This document shows, in pieces, positions 36,211 to 45,292 of a stretch of 64,000 nt of DNA. Location of the stretch: positions 10,551 to 74,550 of the forward strand of contig CAAFWU010000056.1 of assembly GCA_900766825.1 (NCBI GenBank). The letters are read 5' to 3'. The translations under genes and the position numbers were made by a program. Each line of letters begins with the position of its first letter. Position 1 is the stretch's first letter. The notes beneath the pieces are model-generated. The model had not been told where the DNA came from. It saw only the letters and a program-made list of their open reading frames with translations, and did no database searches. The DNA comes from Bacteroidales bacterium. Lineage in GTDB: Bacteria > Bacteroidota > Bacteroidia > Bacteroidales > Marinilabiliaceae.

Positions 36211-38298
36211 TTATTTGTTCATAATCACAAAACCTCCGTTGGGCAGAATGCTAAGCTGCTTAGTGGTTTTCTTGTTCATTGATAGGCTCTTTTGCTCCGT
36301 CTGGCGGATACGCTCGGCATCGGGCTGCCCATCTGTTATAAGAGTTAGCGATTCGCCTTGGGCAAAAGGCAGTTGGATGCTCTCCAACTTAATCTCTTGG
36401 TCGGTGGCGTTTACGGCTGCCACATACCATGTGTCGGCATGTCGGCGAGCCATGACCACATATTCACCTGGCGTGCCTGCCAAAATCTGAGTCTCGTCCC
36501 ATGTGGTGGGCACTGAGCGGAGGAAGTTCATGCAGACCTCGGGAGCATCGGTTAGGTTGTTGGGTGCCAAAGCAAAGAACTGCACTGGGTTTTGGAATAG
36601 CACGGCTGTGGCAATGGAGAAGGCATCTGTGGTTTTGCGAACATTGCCCCTCTTATTGTCGCGGTGCATATGGCGATTCATAAACGAGCCACCGAATTCC
36701 ATACAACCCACTGCATTGCGAATGAAGGGGTGCAGTGTGGCACAGAGTGCCTCGGTGTCGCAGAAGTGCTGGTCGAAGATTAGGTTCTCAGATGCCAAAA
36801 CGGCTTCGGAGCCAACGTAGTTGGGGTACATGCGTTCCCAGCCGCGGGGCAATGTGGCACCATGGAACACCACCGTGAGGCCAGCATCGTCGGCATCGGA
36901 GAGTATGTCCTCATAAAGACGCATGGTCTCTTGTTTATCGCCACCAAAGAAGTCGACCTTTATGCCCTTGGCGCCTATGCTCTTGAGCCAACGCATCTCG
37001 GCCTTGCGCACCGAGGCGCGGCACATCAGATTCGTAGGACCCTGAACAATGTCGTTCCACCAGCCCGACGATGAGTACCAAACAACCAAGTTAACACCCT
37101 TGCTCTGAGCGTAGGCACTTAGGCGTTCCATTCCTTCGCGGCCAATGTTGGTGTCCCACCAGTTGTCCACCAAAACGTACTGATAGCCCAGCGATTGAGC
37201 CATGTCAATAAACGTCCGCTGGTCCTTCTCGTTTATGCTGCCATCTTGCCACAAGATCCAACTCCAGGTGCCCTTGCCATAGCTGTACTCATGGGCCGAT
37301 TGCCATTGAGGTTCCACCACATCCCACGTTATGGTGCTCAGAGCAGCCTCGCCAGCCGTGGTGCCCAACGATATGGTGCGCCAAGGGGTTGCGGCGGGCA
37401 ATGCCACAGCGGGTTCGGCATTGCCGTTGCCGTTGTTCTCTTGTGGCATAGGGTAGGCAATGCGGTAGGCCCCATCCTGATAGTCGCTTAGGTGCGATGC
37501 GCAGTAGAGGCTGTTGACGCCCGTCTCGCTCACCAAGGCCCATATGGCTGCATTTGTTTGGGTGTCAGCCTTTTTCTGTTTCTTGGCTGAGGTCTGTGCC
37601 TCTGCTTTTGAGGCAACCTTGAAGAGGCAAGGGAATGTATAGCCCTGACCGAACTTGCTGGGTGTCTCCATAGGCTTGTTCAGCAGATACTCCTCTTCGT
37701 AGGATGGCTTGGTGCGTTTCCATCCAATCATGGCTTCGCTCTGCGGGCAGAGATATGTTGTGGTCTGGCTTGGGAAGCGGAACTCGGTGGCTTCGGAGAG
37801 GATGCGGAGACTGCCGCGTTCGCCCTGCGCCCCCTTGGGGTGAGGAATGAGGTAACGAAGCGCAACGGCGTTGTCCTCGACCACAAACTCTATGCCCAAT
37901 GGCATATGCTCGGAACCACTGGCCCAGACGGTGGTGCGCGTGGCACTGAGGTCCACGTGGCTCTGTTTTATTTTGTCCAGGTCATACTTGATGCTCTCCG
38001 TTCGGTTGCCAACCACACTGTCTATGGTCATATGGTTGCAGAAGTTCCAAACGTCGGAAACGAGACCGAGGCGAGCGTTGGCAATGACTTGCTCGTTGGC
38101 GTAGTTTAGCGTGTAGACAAGGACATTATCTTTGTCGCTGACGGTGACAACTGTCTCTCCATTAGGACTTTTGATTTCGTGAGTCCGTGCGTCCTGAGCC
38201 ATGGCTTGTGTGCCCATAATGCTGCTAAGTGCCACAACAATGCAAGCCCAGACCCCTCGTGGGGGCGCCGACGTTAACTCTCTTACTCTCTTTTTCAT
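36211..38298 (-). CDS. Glycoside hydrolase family 97 protein
   Basis: The 695-residue exported enzyme has a signal peptide (GVWACIVVALSSIMGTQAMA). The beta-sandwich N-terminal domain (SPNGETVVTVSDKDNVLVYTL) leads to a TIM barrel with YQYVLVDNWWDTNIGREG, VNLVVWYSSSG and KGIKVDFFGGDKQETM. The C-terminal domain includes TWYVAAVNATDQ. The family contains alpha-glucosidases (SusB, inverting) and retaining alpha-galactosidases. The Asp in GIKVDFF at the nucleophile position suggests the retaining group, which is inference. It stands alone, without SusC/SusD partners nearby. Confidence 0.88.
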   Translation of the reverse strand: MKKRVRELTSAPPRGVWACIVVALSSIMGTQAMAQDARTHEIKSPNGETVVTVSDKDNVLVYTLNYANEQVIANARLGLVSDVWNFCNHMTIDSVVGNRTESIKYDLDKIKQSHVDLSATRTTVWASGSEHMPLGIEFVVEDNAVALRYLIPHPKGAQGERGSLRILSEATEFRFPSQTTTYLCPQSEAMIGWKRTKPSYEEEYLLNKPMETPSKFGQGYTFPCLFKVASKAEAQTSAKKQKKADTQTNAAIWALVSETGVNSLYCASHLSDYQDGAYRIAYPMPQENNGNGNAEPAVALPAATPWRTISLGTTAGEAALSTITWDVVEPQWQSAHEYSYGKGTWSWILWQDGSINEKDQRTFIDMAQSLGYQYVLVDNWWDTNIGREGMERLSAYAQSKGVNLVVWYSSSGWWNDIVQGPTNLMCRASVRKAEMRWLKSIGAKGIKVDFFGGDKQETMRLYEDILSDADDAGLTVVFHGATLPRGWERMYPNYVGSEAVLASENLIFDQHFCDTEALCATLHPFIRNAVGCMEFGGSFMNRHMHRDNKRGNVRKTTDAFSIATAVLFQNPVQFFALAPNNLTDAPEVCMNFLRSVPTTWDETQILAGTPGEYVVMARRHADTWYVAAVNATDQEIKLESIQLPFAQGESLTLITDGQPDAERIRQTEQKSLSMNKKTTKQLSILPNGGFVIMNK

Positions 38299-38320
38299 AG
38301 GTTGATATGCTTAGTGAGAC

Positions 38321-38366
38321 AAAAAAACACGATGAACAAGAGGAAGTATGCTCGGTGTTCATCGTG
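38321..38366 (-). terminator. Terminator after aroA
   Basis: CACGATGAAC (38328-38337) pairs with GTTCATCGTG (38357-38366). On the minus strand the stem is followed by a T7 run. It lies beyond the 3' end of leftward aroA. Confidence 0.8.
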
Positions 38367-38421
38367 CCTATGTTAATGTATGCTTATGAGTTGAGACTTA
38401 ATGTTTTAGTCCCAAAATGTT

Positions 38422-39660
38422 TTAGCACTCTTCTATGCTAAAGCCAACGCTGCGGAGGTGGTCCCAGAACTTAGGGTATGACTTTGACACCACTGCTGGG
38501 TCGGCAATGGAGACCACCTTGTGGCGCAGAGCTGCGGGCGCAAAGGCCATGGCCATACGGTGATCCTTGTAGGTCTCAATGGGTTTGCCCTCGGTGGCGT
38601 GGCATGTGGTGCCGTCCCACACCAGCGTCTCGTCGCCATAGGGCTCCTGATGGGCTCGAACCACGTAGCCAATTTTGCGGAGTTCGTTCTCCAAAGCTGC
38701 CAAACGGTCGGTCTCCTTGATGCGGAGCGAGCGCAGACCACTGAGTTTATAGGGCACCCCGAGCAGGCAGCAGAGCACAGCAAAGGTTTGTGCCAAATCG
38801 GGTTGGTTAACAAAGTCGTAGTCAAAATGCTTGGGCAGGTTGCCACTGGATGTTATCAGAACGCCCTTGTTGTTGTAGGTTGTCGACACTCCCAAAGGTT
38901 CGGCAATGCGCGCCACGGCACTGTCTCCTTGGGCACTATCTTCGTCCAGACCCAAGAGTTGAACCGACGAGCCTGGTTGCAGAGCCACCATGGCGTACCA
39001 ATAGGATGCGGCGCTCCAGTCTCCCTCAACGCTCATTTGTTTATAGGTGTAGCCCCCCTCGCGAACGGCAATCACGCCGCTGCTCCAGCTAACCTCGGCC
39101 CCAAAGAGGCGCATAAGGCGCATGGTCATGAGGATGTAGGGGGTGCTAATAATCTCGCCCTCAAGGGTTATGGACAGACCGCCCTGCAGGGTGGGGCCAA
39201 TCATCATAAGGGCCGATATGTATTGGCTGCTCACGTTGCCAGGTAGGGTCAAGTGTCCGCCTGCAATATGTCCGCCCTCGATGGCCAAAGGAGGAAAGCC
39301 CTCGTGACCCAAGTAGTCCACCTTGGCGCCAAGTTCGCGCAGTGCCTCCACCAGCAAGCCAATGGGGCGCTGAAGCATACGGGCCGAACCCGTTATCTCG
39401 TGTCTCCCCGATACTGTGGCCAAGTAGGCCGTGAGGAAACGCATCGATGTGCCAGCAGCTCCCACATCAACGTGGCTGAGGTCGGAGTCTAAAGCCTTGA
39501 GCATCACCGCCGTGTCGTCGGAATCTGAGAGATCGGAGGGGCGGCTCTGAGACCCGCAAAGGGCCGAGAGGAGCAAGAGACGGTTGCTTATGCTTTTCGA
39601 CGTGGGGAGTTGTATGGTGCCCGACAAAGTTGCCGGTGGCTTAACAATATATGTGTTCAT
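38422..39660 (-). CDS. aroA: 3-phosphoshikimate 1-carboxyvinyltransferase (EPSP synthase)
   Basis: The 412-residue enzyme joins phosphoenolpyruvate to shikimate 3-phosphate in chorismate synthesis. It has the N-terminal LPTSKSISNRLLLLSAL (catalytic Lys), VGAAGTSMRFLTAYLA, the GNVSSQYISALMMIGPTL segment, and the C-terminal LRIKETDRLAALENELRKIG and ETYKDHRMAMAFA. It is slightly shorter than E. coli AroA (427), as usual in this phylum. It follows aroB by 54 bp on the same strand and ends at a terminator. Confidence 0.93.
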   Translation of the reverse strand: MNTYIVKPPATLSGTIQLPTSKSISNRLLLLSALCGSQSRPSDLSDSDDTAVMLKALDSDLSHVDVGAAGTSMRFLTAYLATVSGRHEITGSARMLQRPIGLLVEALRELGAKVDYLGHEGFPPLAIEGGHIAGGHLTLPGNVSSQYISALMMIGPTLQGGLSITLEGEIISTPYILMTMRLMRLFGAEVSWSSGVIAVREGGYTYKQMSVEGDWSAASYWYAMVALQPGSSVQLLGLDEDSAQGDSAVARIAEPLGVSTTYNNKGVLITSSGNLPKHFDYDFVNQPDLAQTFAVLCCLLGVPYKLSGLRSLRIKETDRLAALENELRKIGYVVRAHQEPYGDETLVWDGTTCHATEGKPIETYKDHRMAMAFAPAALRHKVVSIADPAVVSKSYPKFWDHLRSVGFSIEEC

Positions 39661-39714
39661 GAGTGAATGTAGTGGGGTGGGGGGGAGTGAGTGGGGTTAC
39701 GAAACAAAAGTATG

Positions 39715-40803
39715 TTAGCACACCTCCCTACAGAGATTGCGGAACTCGTCCAGTATGCGAGCCAAGTGGTTCTCGTCGGCCGTCTGGTTCACCAGCACCT
39801 CGCCAAGTTCGGGCAGCAGGGTGAAGTTTATTTGGGCACCATCGTTCTTTTTGTCGTGGTGCATGAGCTCCATAAGTTCGGCCGTTGGGGCGTCTATCGA
39901 CGTTGGCATGCCATAGAGGGCCAATATCTTACGTCCAACCGTCAAAGCCTTGTTGGCATCCAAACCAACCACGTCGCGGCTCAGCATCAGTTCGCAGACC
40001 ATGCCGTAGGCCACAGCGAACCCGTGGAGCATGGGTCTATTGTTTCGCATGCCCCAGGTCTCAATGGCGTGACCAAAGGTGTGACCAAAGTTGAGTGCCT
40101 TGCGCATGCCTCGCTCCGTGGGGTCTATGGTTACAAAATGGTCCTTGATCATGATGGAGCGAGCCACCAAATCCTCCAAGTGGGCATAGTTGACGTTGTC
40201 GAAGTCCAATGCCAAAAGTTCGTCGAGCTGCGATGCGTCGTGTATCAGACTGTGTTTGAGCATCTCGGCAAAGCCCGAGAGAAGGTTGGCTTTGTCCAGC
40301 GAGCGGAGGAATAGTCCACTAATGAGCACATGGCTGGCCTTGGAGAAGGTGCCTATCTCGTTCTTGAGCAACCCGAGGTTCATGCCCGTTTTGCCTCCAA
40401 GCGAAGCATCGACCTGCGAGAGCAATGTGGTGGGAATGTTAATGAACTCAATGCCGCGCTTGAATGTTGAGGCGCAGAAGCCACCAAGGTCGCATGGCAT
40501 GCCACCGCCGAGGCATATGAGCAAACTCTTGCGAGTGGCTCCGTGGCTGCTCAGAAACTCCCAGATGCTGAGAGCCGAGGTGTAGTCTTTGCTCTCGTCC
40601 CCATCCTCTATCTCTATGTGGTTCTCTTTTAGGAGTGTGCCTTGCTCAAAGAGGGGTGTAAGAGATCCGAGGCAGTGCTGTGTGGAGCCTTTGTCGGTGA
40701 GCAAATATGTCTGTCGAGGGTCACGGTTTTTGAGTAATTGAATCAAATTGTCGGCCACGTTGCTGGCCTGATACACGTGACACGCTTCGGATATTGTTTT
40801 CAT
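39715..40803 (-). CDS. aroB: 3-dehydroquinate synthase
   Basis: The 362-residue NAD- and metal-dependent enzyme converts DAHP to 3-dehydroquinate. It has the nucleotide-binding GGGMPCDLGGFCASTFKRGI, PTTLLSQVDASLGGKTGMN, the metal-ligand region LNFGHTFGHAIET, and HGFAVAYGMVCE. It is the first gene of an aroB-aroA pair on the minus strand. Confidence 0.92.
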   Translation of the reverse strand: MKTISEACHVYQASNVADNLIQLLKNRDPRQTYLLTDKGSTQHCLGSLTPLFEQGTLLKENHIEIEDGDESKDYTSALSIWEFLSSHGATRKSLLICLGGGMPCDLGGFCASTFKRGIEFINIPTTLLSQVDASLGGKTGMNLGLLKNEIGTFSKASHVLISGLFLRSLDKANLLSGFAEMLKHSLIHDASQLDELLALDFDNVNYAHLEDLVARSIMIKDHFVTIDPTERGMRKALNFGHTFGHAIETWGMRNNRPMLHGFAVAYGMVCELMLSRDVVGLDANKALTVGRKILALYGMPTSIDAPTAELMELMHHDKKNDGAQINFTLLPELGEVLVNQTADENHLARILDEFRNLCREVC

Positions 40804-40892
40804 TGAACTGTGTGTTGTTCTTTTGTTATTCTGATCGTTGATTGGCTTGGTGCCTAAAATGTGCTACCAATGTCAATGTTGGCATTAAATGC

Positions 40893-41366
40893 CTATGCCT
40901 TAGCTCTTTGAGGCGCACCCTCTTTAAACTCTTTGAGCCTCTTGATCAAAGTCTTGCGGGCGCTCGAGTTGACCAGAGTCAAGCCTGCATGTGCATGCTT
41001 CTCCATGCCGTTATGCCCCACATAGTCCACACGTATAAAGAAGAATGGCCAAAGCGTAATGTAATGATAATCAATTAGCCTATTGGCATTTATGCTCCAC
41101 GTGTGGTTGTGTCCCTTGAGGTTTAGCACTGGTTGGCTGGATATCTCCACAAAATCATCTTCTGCCTGCAAAGAGACTTCGCATAGCCCACCAACAAAAG
41201 CCACCACCACAACCAAAACAAAGAGTCCCATGAGGAACCAGCGCAGAGGATAGAGTCCTCCATCATCGTCAACAAAGGCCATGATGACCAAAATGCCCAG
41301 TAAGGCAAACAAAAATTGGAGCACAGCCCTTGAGTATGAGGCCAGAGTGCGGTTCTGATATTGCAT
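40893..41366 (-). CDS. Two-helix membrane protein, unknown function
   Basis: The 157-residue protein has two close transmembrane helices (VLQFLFALLGILVIMAFV and FLMGLFVLVVVVAFVGGL). A beta-rich soluble domain (DDFVEISSQPVLNLKGHNHTW...) follows, and a basic C-terminal helix. The soluble part resembles bacterial PH-like domains in layout, but the likeness is weak. It lies after RhaM on the same strand. Confidence 0.55.
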   Translation of the reverse strand: MQYQNRTLASYSRAVLQFLFALLGILVIMAFVDDDGGLYPLRWFLMGLFVLVVVVAFVGGLCEVSLQAEDDFVEISSQPVLNLKGHNHTWSINANRLIDYHYITLWPFFFIRVDYVGHNGMEKHAHAGLTLVNSSARKTLIKRLKEFKEGAPQRAKA

Positions 41367-41559
41367 ATCTAAGCCAGTGATTTTTATAGAGTTCTGTTCG
41401 GTATTCCGTAAGTAGAAGATAAGAGTGTCAGAAACGATGATGCGCAGCGTCTAGTCCCTTTTTGTTTTGAGCATCTTTAGGTTGTTTGGTTTTCCTTCCC
41501 AAAACAATTGCGGTTGGAGACCCCAAGCCAATGTTGGTCTTCAACCTCAAGAAACCCAA

Positions 41560-41877
41560 TTAATCGAGGTGGAAGACCTCAACCAAAGGTATGGACACGG
41601 GCGAGTTGTCGGGGTTCACCTCCATGATGTCGGCCATCATATCCCACCAACGTTGGGTTATGGTGTCCACATTCGTGGTGTCCTGACTGTTGGTTTCCAA
41701 ACTGCATTCTTGATAGGCAAAGAGTATGTTGGTGTCGCGGTCCCAATAGATGGAGTAGTTGCTAACGCCTTGGTCTTTAATCATCTTGACCAACTCGGGC
41801 CATATGGCAGCGTGGCGTTTCTCATACTCTTTTTCGCAACCTGGTTTCAGTTGCATCTTGAATGCGAAGCGTTTCAT
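41560..41877 (-). CDS. rhaM: L-rhamnose mutarotase
   Basis: The 105-residue protein matches RhaM in length and motifs: KRFAFKMQLKPGCEKEYEKRH, IWPELVKMIKDQGVSNYSIYWD, ILFAYQEC and QRWWDMMADIM. RhaM interconverts alpha and beta anomers of L-rhamnose (or fucose-type sugars) in the cytoplasm. Other rhamnose genes are not present in the window, so the sugar it serves is uncertain. Confidence 0.85.
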   Translation of the reverse strand: MKRFAFKMQLKPGCEKEYEKRHAAIWPELVKMIKDQGVSNYSIYWDRDTNILFAYQECSLETNSQDTTNVDTITQRWWDMMADIMEVNPDNSPVSIPLVEVFHLD

Positions 41878-41992
41878 GACAATCTGTGTTTTTTGTGGGT
41901 ATATATTTTTTTGATGAATGTTCTAATCTCAGACTTGCTCTCCCCAAAAAATCTCTTGACTTTTCTTACGAGATAAGCCTCAGTTTGGTAGC

Positions 41993-42850
41993 CTACTTCT
42001 TTGTTTTGGCAGCCTTGGCGGGCGTGGAGCTAACTTGTTTACCTCCACGGACTTTTATGGTGGTCTTCAGTGCACCGTTTTCGCCATAAACGTATTGCTC
42101 GCCATCGATGAGCTTGCCGTTTTCGAAGCGTCCGCTGCGCTCTTTCCTACCCGCTGAGTCGAATATGGTAAAGGTGCCAGAGCCCTTGAACTCCTTGCTG
42201 TTGGCGGCAGTTGCAGTAGGCTCCTCAATGTTTTGCGAACCCTGATATTTACCCGAGGCATCGTAGTTTCGCTCCATCACCTTTCTGCCTTGCTCGTCGT
42301 AAATGTTCAGTGTGCCGCTAATGCGACCATCGACCCAGTTGCCATCGAACATCACGTTGCCGTTCTCGTGGTAATAGGTCTGATGACCTTGGCGCTGGCC
42401 CTTCTCGTTGTAGGAAAAGTGGCACGATTTGCCTCCGTCGGGATAGAAGCGTTCGTAGTCGCCCTCCCAATGGTCCACATTCCATGTGCCGCGCTCCATT
42501 AGGGTGCCGTCGGCGTAATAATAGGATGTAAGACCTCGAGCCACGCCCATCACGAAGGTTACCTCGGAACGCACTGTGCCATCGGCCGTCGTGGTGGTCC
42601 ACACTCCGTTTTTCTTGCCATTAACATACTCGCCCTCCTCGGTCTTGCCGTTCCTACCCTCAATGCGCCAGTGACCTACGCGAACACCACCCTCAACCTG
42701 ATTGAGGGGCTTCTGACCATCGGTCTCTGCCACATCATTGGCACCAGCACTGGCATCGGCACTTTGGGCCTTGACCTCTGTGCTTGTGCTAATTGCCACC
42801 AGTGTTAGGGTGATGAGTGAGGTTATGTATGTTAATGTTTGTTTAAACAT
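41993..42850 (-). CDS. Exported MORN/YwqK-like repeat protein
   Basis: The 285-residue protein has a signal peptide (LTYITSLITLTLVAISTS, cleavage near VKAQ). Repeats of the form Y.NG...G.W follow: GEYVNGKKNGVWTTTTADG, YYADGTLMERGTWNVDHWEG, FYPDGGKSCHFSYNEKGQRQG, YYHENGNVMFDGNWVDGRI. These are typical of MORN or YwqK-type antitoxin-repeat proteins. The C-terminus is basic. It is probably periplasmic; the function is unknown. Confidence 0.7.
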   Translation of the reverse strand: MFKQTLTYITSLITLTLVAISTSTEVKAQSADASAGANDVAETDGQKPLNQVEGGVRVGHWRIEGRNGKTEEGEYVNGKKNGVWTTTTADGTVRSEVTFVMGVARGLTSYYYADGTLMERGTWNVDHWEGDYERFYPDGGKSCHFSYNEKGQRQGHQTYYHENGNVMFDGNWVDGRISGTLNIYDEQGRKVMERNYDASGKYQGSQNIEEPTATAANSKEFKGSGTFTIFDSAGRKERSGRFENGKLIDGEQYVYGENGALKTTIKVRGGKQVSSTPAKAAKTKK

Positions 42851-42966
42851 TGCCGATTAACAATTGAAAATAGTTAGGCTATGTTATCAATGCTAATTTT
42901 TTATAAAGCAAATGTAATGAAAATAGCTTAATGGGCAACGGTAGAATGGCTTTTTGTGTTAAAGGA

Positions 42967-42996
42967 TTGCCATTTGACAAAGAAAAGCTAACTTTG
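42967..42996 (+). promoter_or_regulatory. Promoter of the M23 peptidase gene
   Basis: TTG (42967-42969), 19 bp, then TAACTTTG (42989-42996) matches the Bacteroidota -33/-7 pattern well. The -7 box ends 6 bp before the ATG at 43003, so the mRNA would have almost no leader. Confidence 0.75.
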
Positions 42997-43002
42997 AATG
43001 CC

Positions 43003-43923
43003 ATGTCAGAAAAGAGTAAGAAAACAAAAACAGACAGCGAAGAGGGACGCATGCACCGCATGCTTCGCATGACCATTTTTGTGGATAAGTCCTTCGCGCC
43101 CATATTCACCATGCGGTTCACTCCACTGAGCCTTGTGGTGGGAGGTGCTGCAACCATTTTGGTGCTCATAACAGGTGTGACCCTGCTCATTGCCTTCACT
43201 GGTCTGCGAGAGTACATACCTGGCTACCCAACTGGCGAAGAGCGACTTATTGCCATTAACAACCTGCAACGTGCCGACTCTCTTGCCCGAGAAATAGAGC
43301 TGAGAGACAATATGTTGTCAAACCTCCGTCTGGTTCTTAGTGGCAATGTGCCAACCGCCGACATGGAGCGCGACACAATGCAGAGAAACTCTAACGCCAA
43401 GGGCATAACCAAACAGAGCCTCGTTAGCCTCAACAACGGCAAAAGCGATGAGGAGAACGCCTTCCTAAGTCAGATTGAGACAGCCGAAAAGTTCGATGTT
43501 GAGGACGATAATAGCAACACCCCTCTCGCGGGTTCCGAACTGGAGTCCACCTTCTTCTTTGCCCCAATCAAGGGTATGGTATCCGACCGCTTTGGCATGA
43601 AAGTGGGGCACTATGGCGTGGATGTTTCTAGCGACGAGGGCACACCAATCATGAGCACGCTGGATGGCACCGTCATCTATTCCGAATGGAGCCTTCAGAC
43701 GGGCTATGTCATTATGGTTCAGCACGACAATCAGTTGGTCTCGGTCTATAAACACAATGCCAAACTCCTTAAGGTGGAGGGCGCTCGCGTGCGTGCTGGC
43801 GAGGCCATTGCTCTCTCGGGCAACTCGGGCGAGTTCTCCACAGGCCCTCATCTCCACTTCGAACTTTGGTACATGGGTGTGCCACTCAACCCCGAGGACT
43901 ACATTAATTTCGAGAAGGATTAA
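43003..43923 (+). CDS. M23 family metallopeptidase
   Basis: The 306-residue protein has one transmembrane helix near residues 40-65 (LVVGGAATILVLITGVTLLI) and a coiled-coil-like stretch. The C-terminal LytM/M23 domain has the zinc ligands His and Asp in GHYGVDVSSDEGTPI and HLH in STGPHLHFELWYMG. It probably cuts peptidoglycan peptides in the periplasm, anchored in the inner membrane. The start at 43003 follows from the promoter just upstream. The dxr gene follows after about 105 bp. Confidence 0.9.
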   Translation: MSEKSKKTKTDSEEGRMHRMLRMTIFVDKSFAPIFTMRFTPLSLVVGGAATILVLITGVTLLIAFTGLREYIPGYPTGEERLIAINNLQRADSLAREIELRDNMLSNLRLVLSGNVPTADMERDTMQRNSNAKGITKQSLVSLNNGKSDEENAFLSQIETAEKFDVEDDNSNTPLAGSELESTFFFAPIKGMVSDRFGMKVGHYGVDVSSDEGTPIMSTLDGTVIYSEWSLQTGYVIMVQHDNQLVSVYKHNAKLLKVEGARVRAGEAIALSGNSGEFSTGPHLHFELWYMGVPLNPEDYINFEKD

Positions 43924-44029
43924 GGTTAAAATAGGGTAGGGTAATGAAGACAATAATGCCCCCCAAACCAAACTATAGAATTGCAACACAAAGGACATGG
44001 GACAAAGTAACGGGCAGGCAGACAGCGCT

Positions 44030-45196
44030 ATGCAGAAAAAACGCATAGCCATATTGGGCAGCACAGGATCCATAGGTAGGCAGACTGTGGACGTCATTCG
44101 TATGCACCCCGACCTCATGGAGGCCGTGGTTTTGGTGGCCAACCGAAGCGTAGAACTCTTGGCCAGTCAGGCTCGCGAACTCCTCCCCGACTGTGTGGTC
44201 ATTGCCGACGAGAGCCTCCGTCCGCAGTTGGCTCAAATGCTCGAGGACTTACCCATCAAGGTCTACGGCGGAGCCCAAGCCATCGAGGAGGCCGTGCAAG
44301 CCGACTACGTCGATGTGGTCGTGGCCGCCATGGTCGGCTTCAGTGGCTTCGGCCCCACAATGGCTGCCATACGTGCCCACAAAACCATAGCTCTGGCCAA
44401 CAAAGAGACCCTTGTTGTGGCTGGCGAAATTGTTATGGAGGAGGCCCGCCGATGCGGTGTTAGCATCCTACCTGTCGATTCCGAACACTCAGCCATCTTC
44501 CAGTGTCTCAACGGTGAGCGTCATTTGCGCCCCCGCAAGATAATCCTCACCGCCAGTGGAGGCCCATTCCGCGGCATGAGCTACGAGGACCTGCAGCATG
44601 TGACCCCAGCCATGGCCCTTAAGCACCCCAATTGGAACATGGGTGCCAAGGTGACCATTGACTCCGCCTCCATGATGAACAAAGGTCTCGAGGCCATCGA
44701 AGCCCGTTGGCTCTTCAATATGCCCGCCAGCCAAATTGAGATTGTGGTCCATCCACAGAGCATTGTCCACTCCATGGTTGAGTGGGAGGATGGTGCCATA
44801 AAGGCTCAGCTCGGCACGCCAGACATGCGTCTGCCCATTCAGTACGCTCTCACCTTCCCCATGCGCATGCCGTCTCCCGCTGCCCCTATAGACTGGGGCT
44901 TAGGTCAGACACTAACCTTTGAGAAACCCGACCTGAATGTGTTTCGCAACCTAAGGGTGGCTCTGGAGTCACTTGACGAGGGTGGCAACGTCCCCTGCAT
45001 AATGAACGCAGCCAACGAGATAGCCGTGGCCAGCTTTATTGCCGAACAGATATCCTTTACCGACATAACCAACGTGGTGAGCCAAACCATAAGCCTCTGC
45101 CCCCACAAAACCAAGCCCACCATGCAGGACCTCTACGACACCGATGCCGTAGCTCGCCAAATTGCAAGCGAACAATGCAAGAAGTTGCAGAAATAG
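44030..45196 (+). CDS. dxr: 1-deoxy-D-xylulose 5-phosphate reductoisomerase
   Basis: The 388-residue NADPH enzyme makes 2-C-methyl-D-erythritol 4-phosphate in the non-mevalonate isoprenoid pathway. It has the NADPH motif ILGSTGSIGRQTVDVI, ANKETLVVAGE, the metal site PVDSEHSAIFQCL, TASGGPFRG, NWNMGAKVTIDSASMMNKGLE, and PQSIVHSMVEWEDG. The start MQKKRIAILG at 44030 was taken because it matches the family N-terminus; 43997 adds 11 residues. Confidence 0.93.
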   Translation: MQKKRIAILGSTGSIGRQTVDVIRMHPDLMEAVVLVANRSVELLASQARELLPDCVVIADESLRPQLAQMLEDLPIKVYGGAQAIEEAVQADYVDVVVAAMVGFSGFGPTMAAIRAHKTIALANKETLVVAGEIVMEEARRCGVSILPVDSEHSAIFQCLNGERHLRPRKIILTASGGPFRGMSYEDLQHVTPAMALKHPNWNMGAKVTIDSASMMNKGLEAIEARWLFNMPASQIEIVVHPQSIVHSMVEWEDGAIKAQLGTPDMRLPIQYALTFPMRMPSPAAPIDWGLGQTLTFEKPDLNVFRNLRVALESLDEGGNVPCIMNAANEIAVASFIAEQISFTDITNVVSQTISLCPHKTKPTMQDLYDTDAVARQIASEQCKKLQK

Positions 45197-45232
45197 AGGA
45201 GTTTAACGACGTAACGGATAAAAAACAAATAA

Positions 45233-45280
45233 TCCTCCCCCAACAACAAAGACAGCTGTTGGGGGAGGACTTTTTTTTTT
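45233..45280. terminator. Strong terminator between dxr and the third DUF1703 gene
   Basis: TCCTCCCCCAACA (45233-45245) pairs with TGTTGGGGGAGGA (45257-45269), followed by a T10 run on the plus strand. It serves dxr and probably also the leftward gene. Confidence 0.88.
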
Positions 45281-45292
45281 AGGGGGGGGCAA

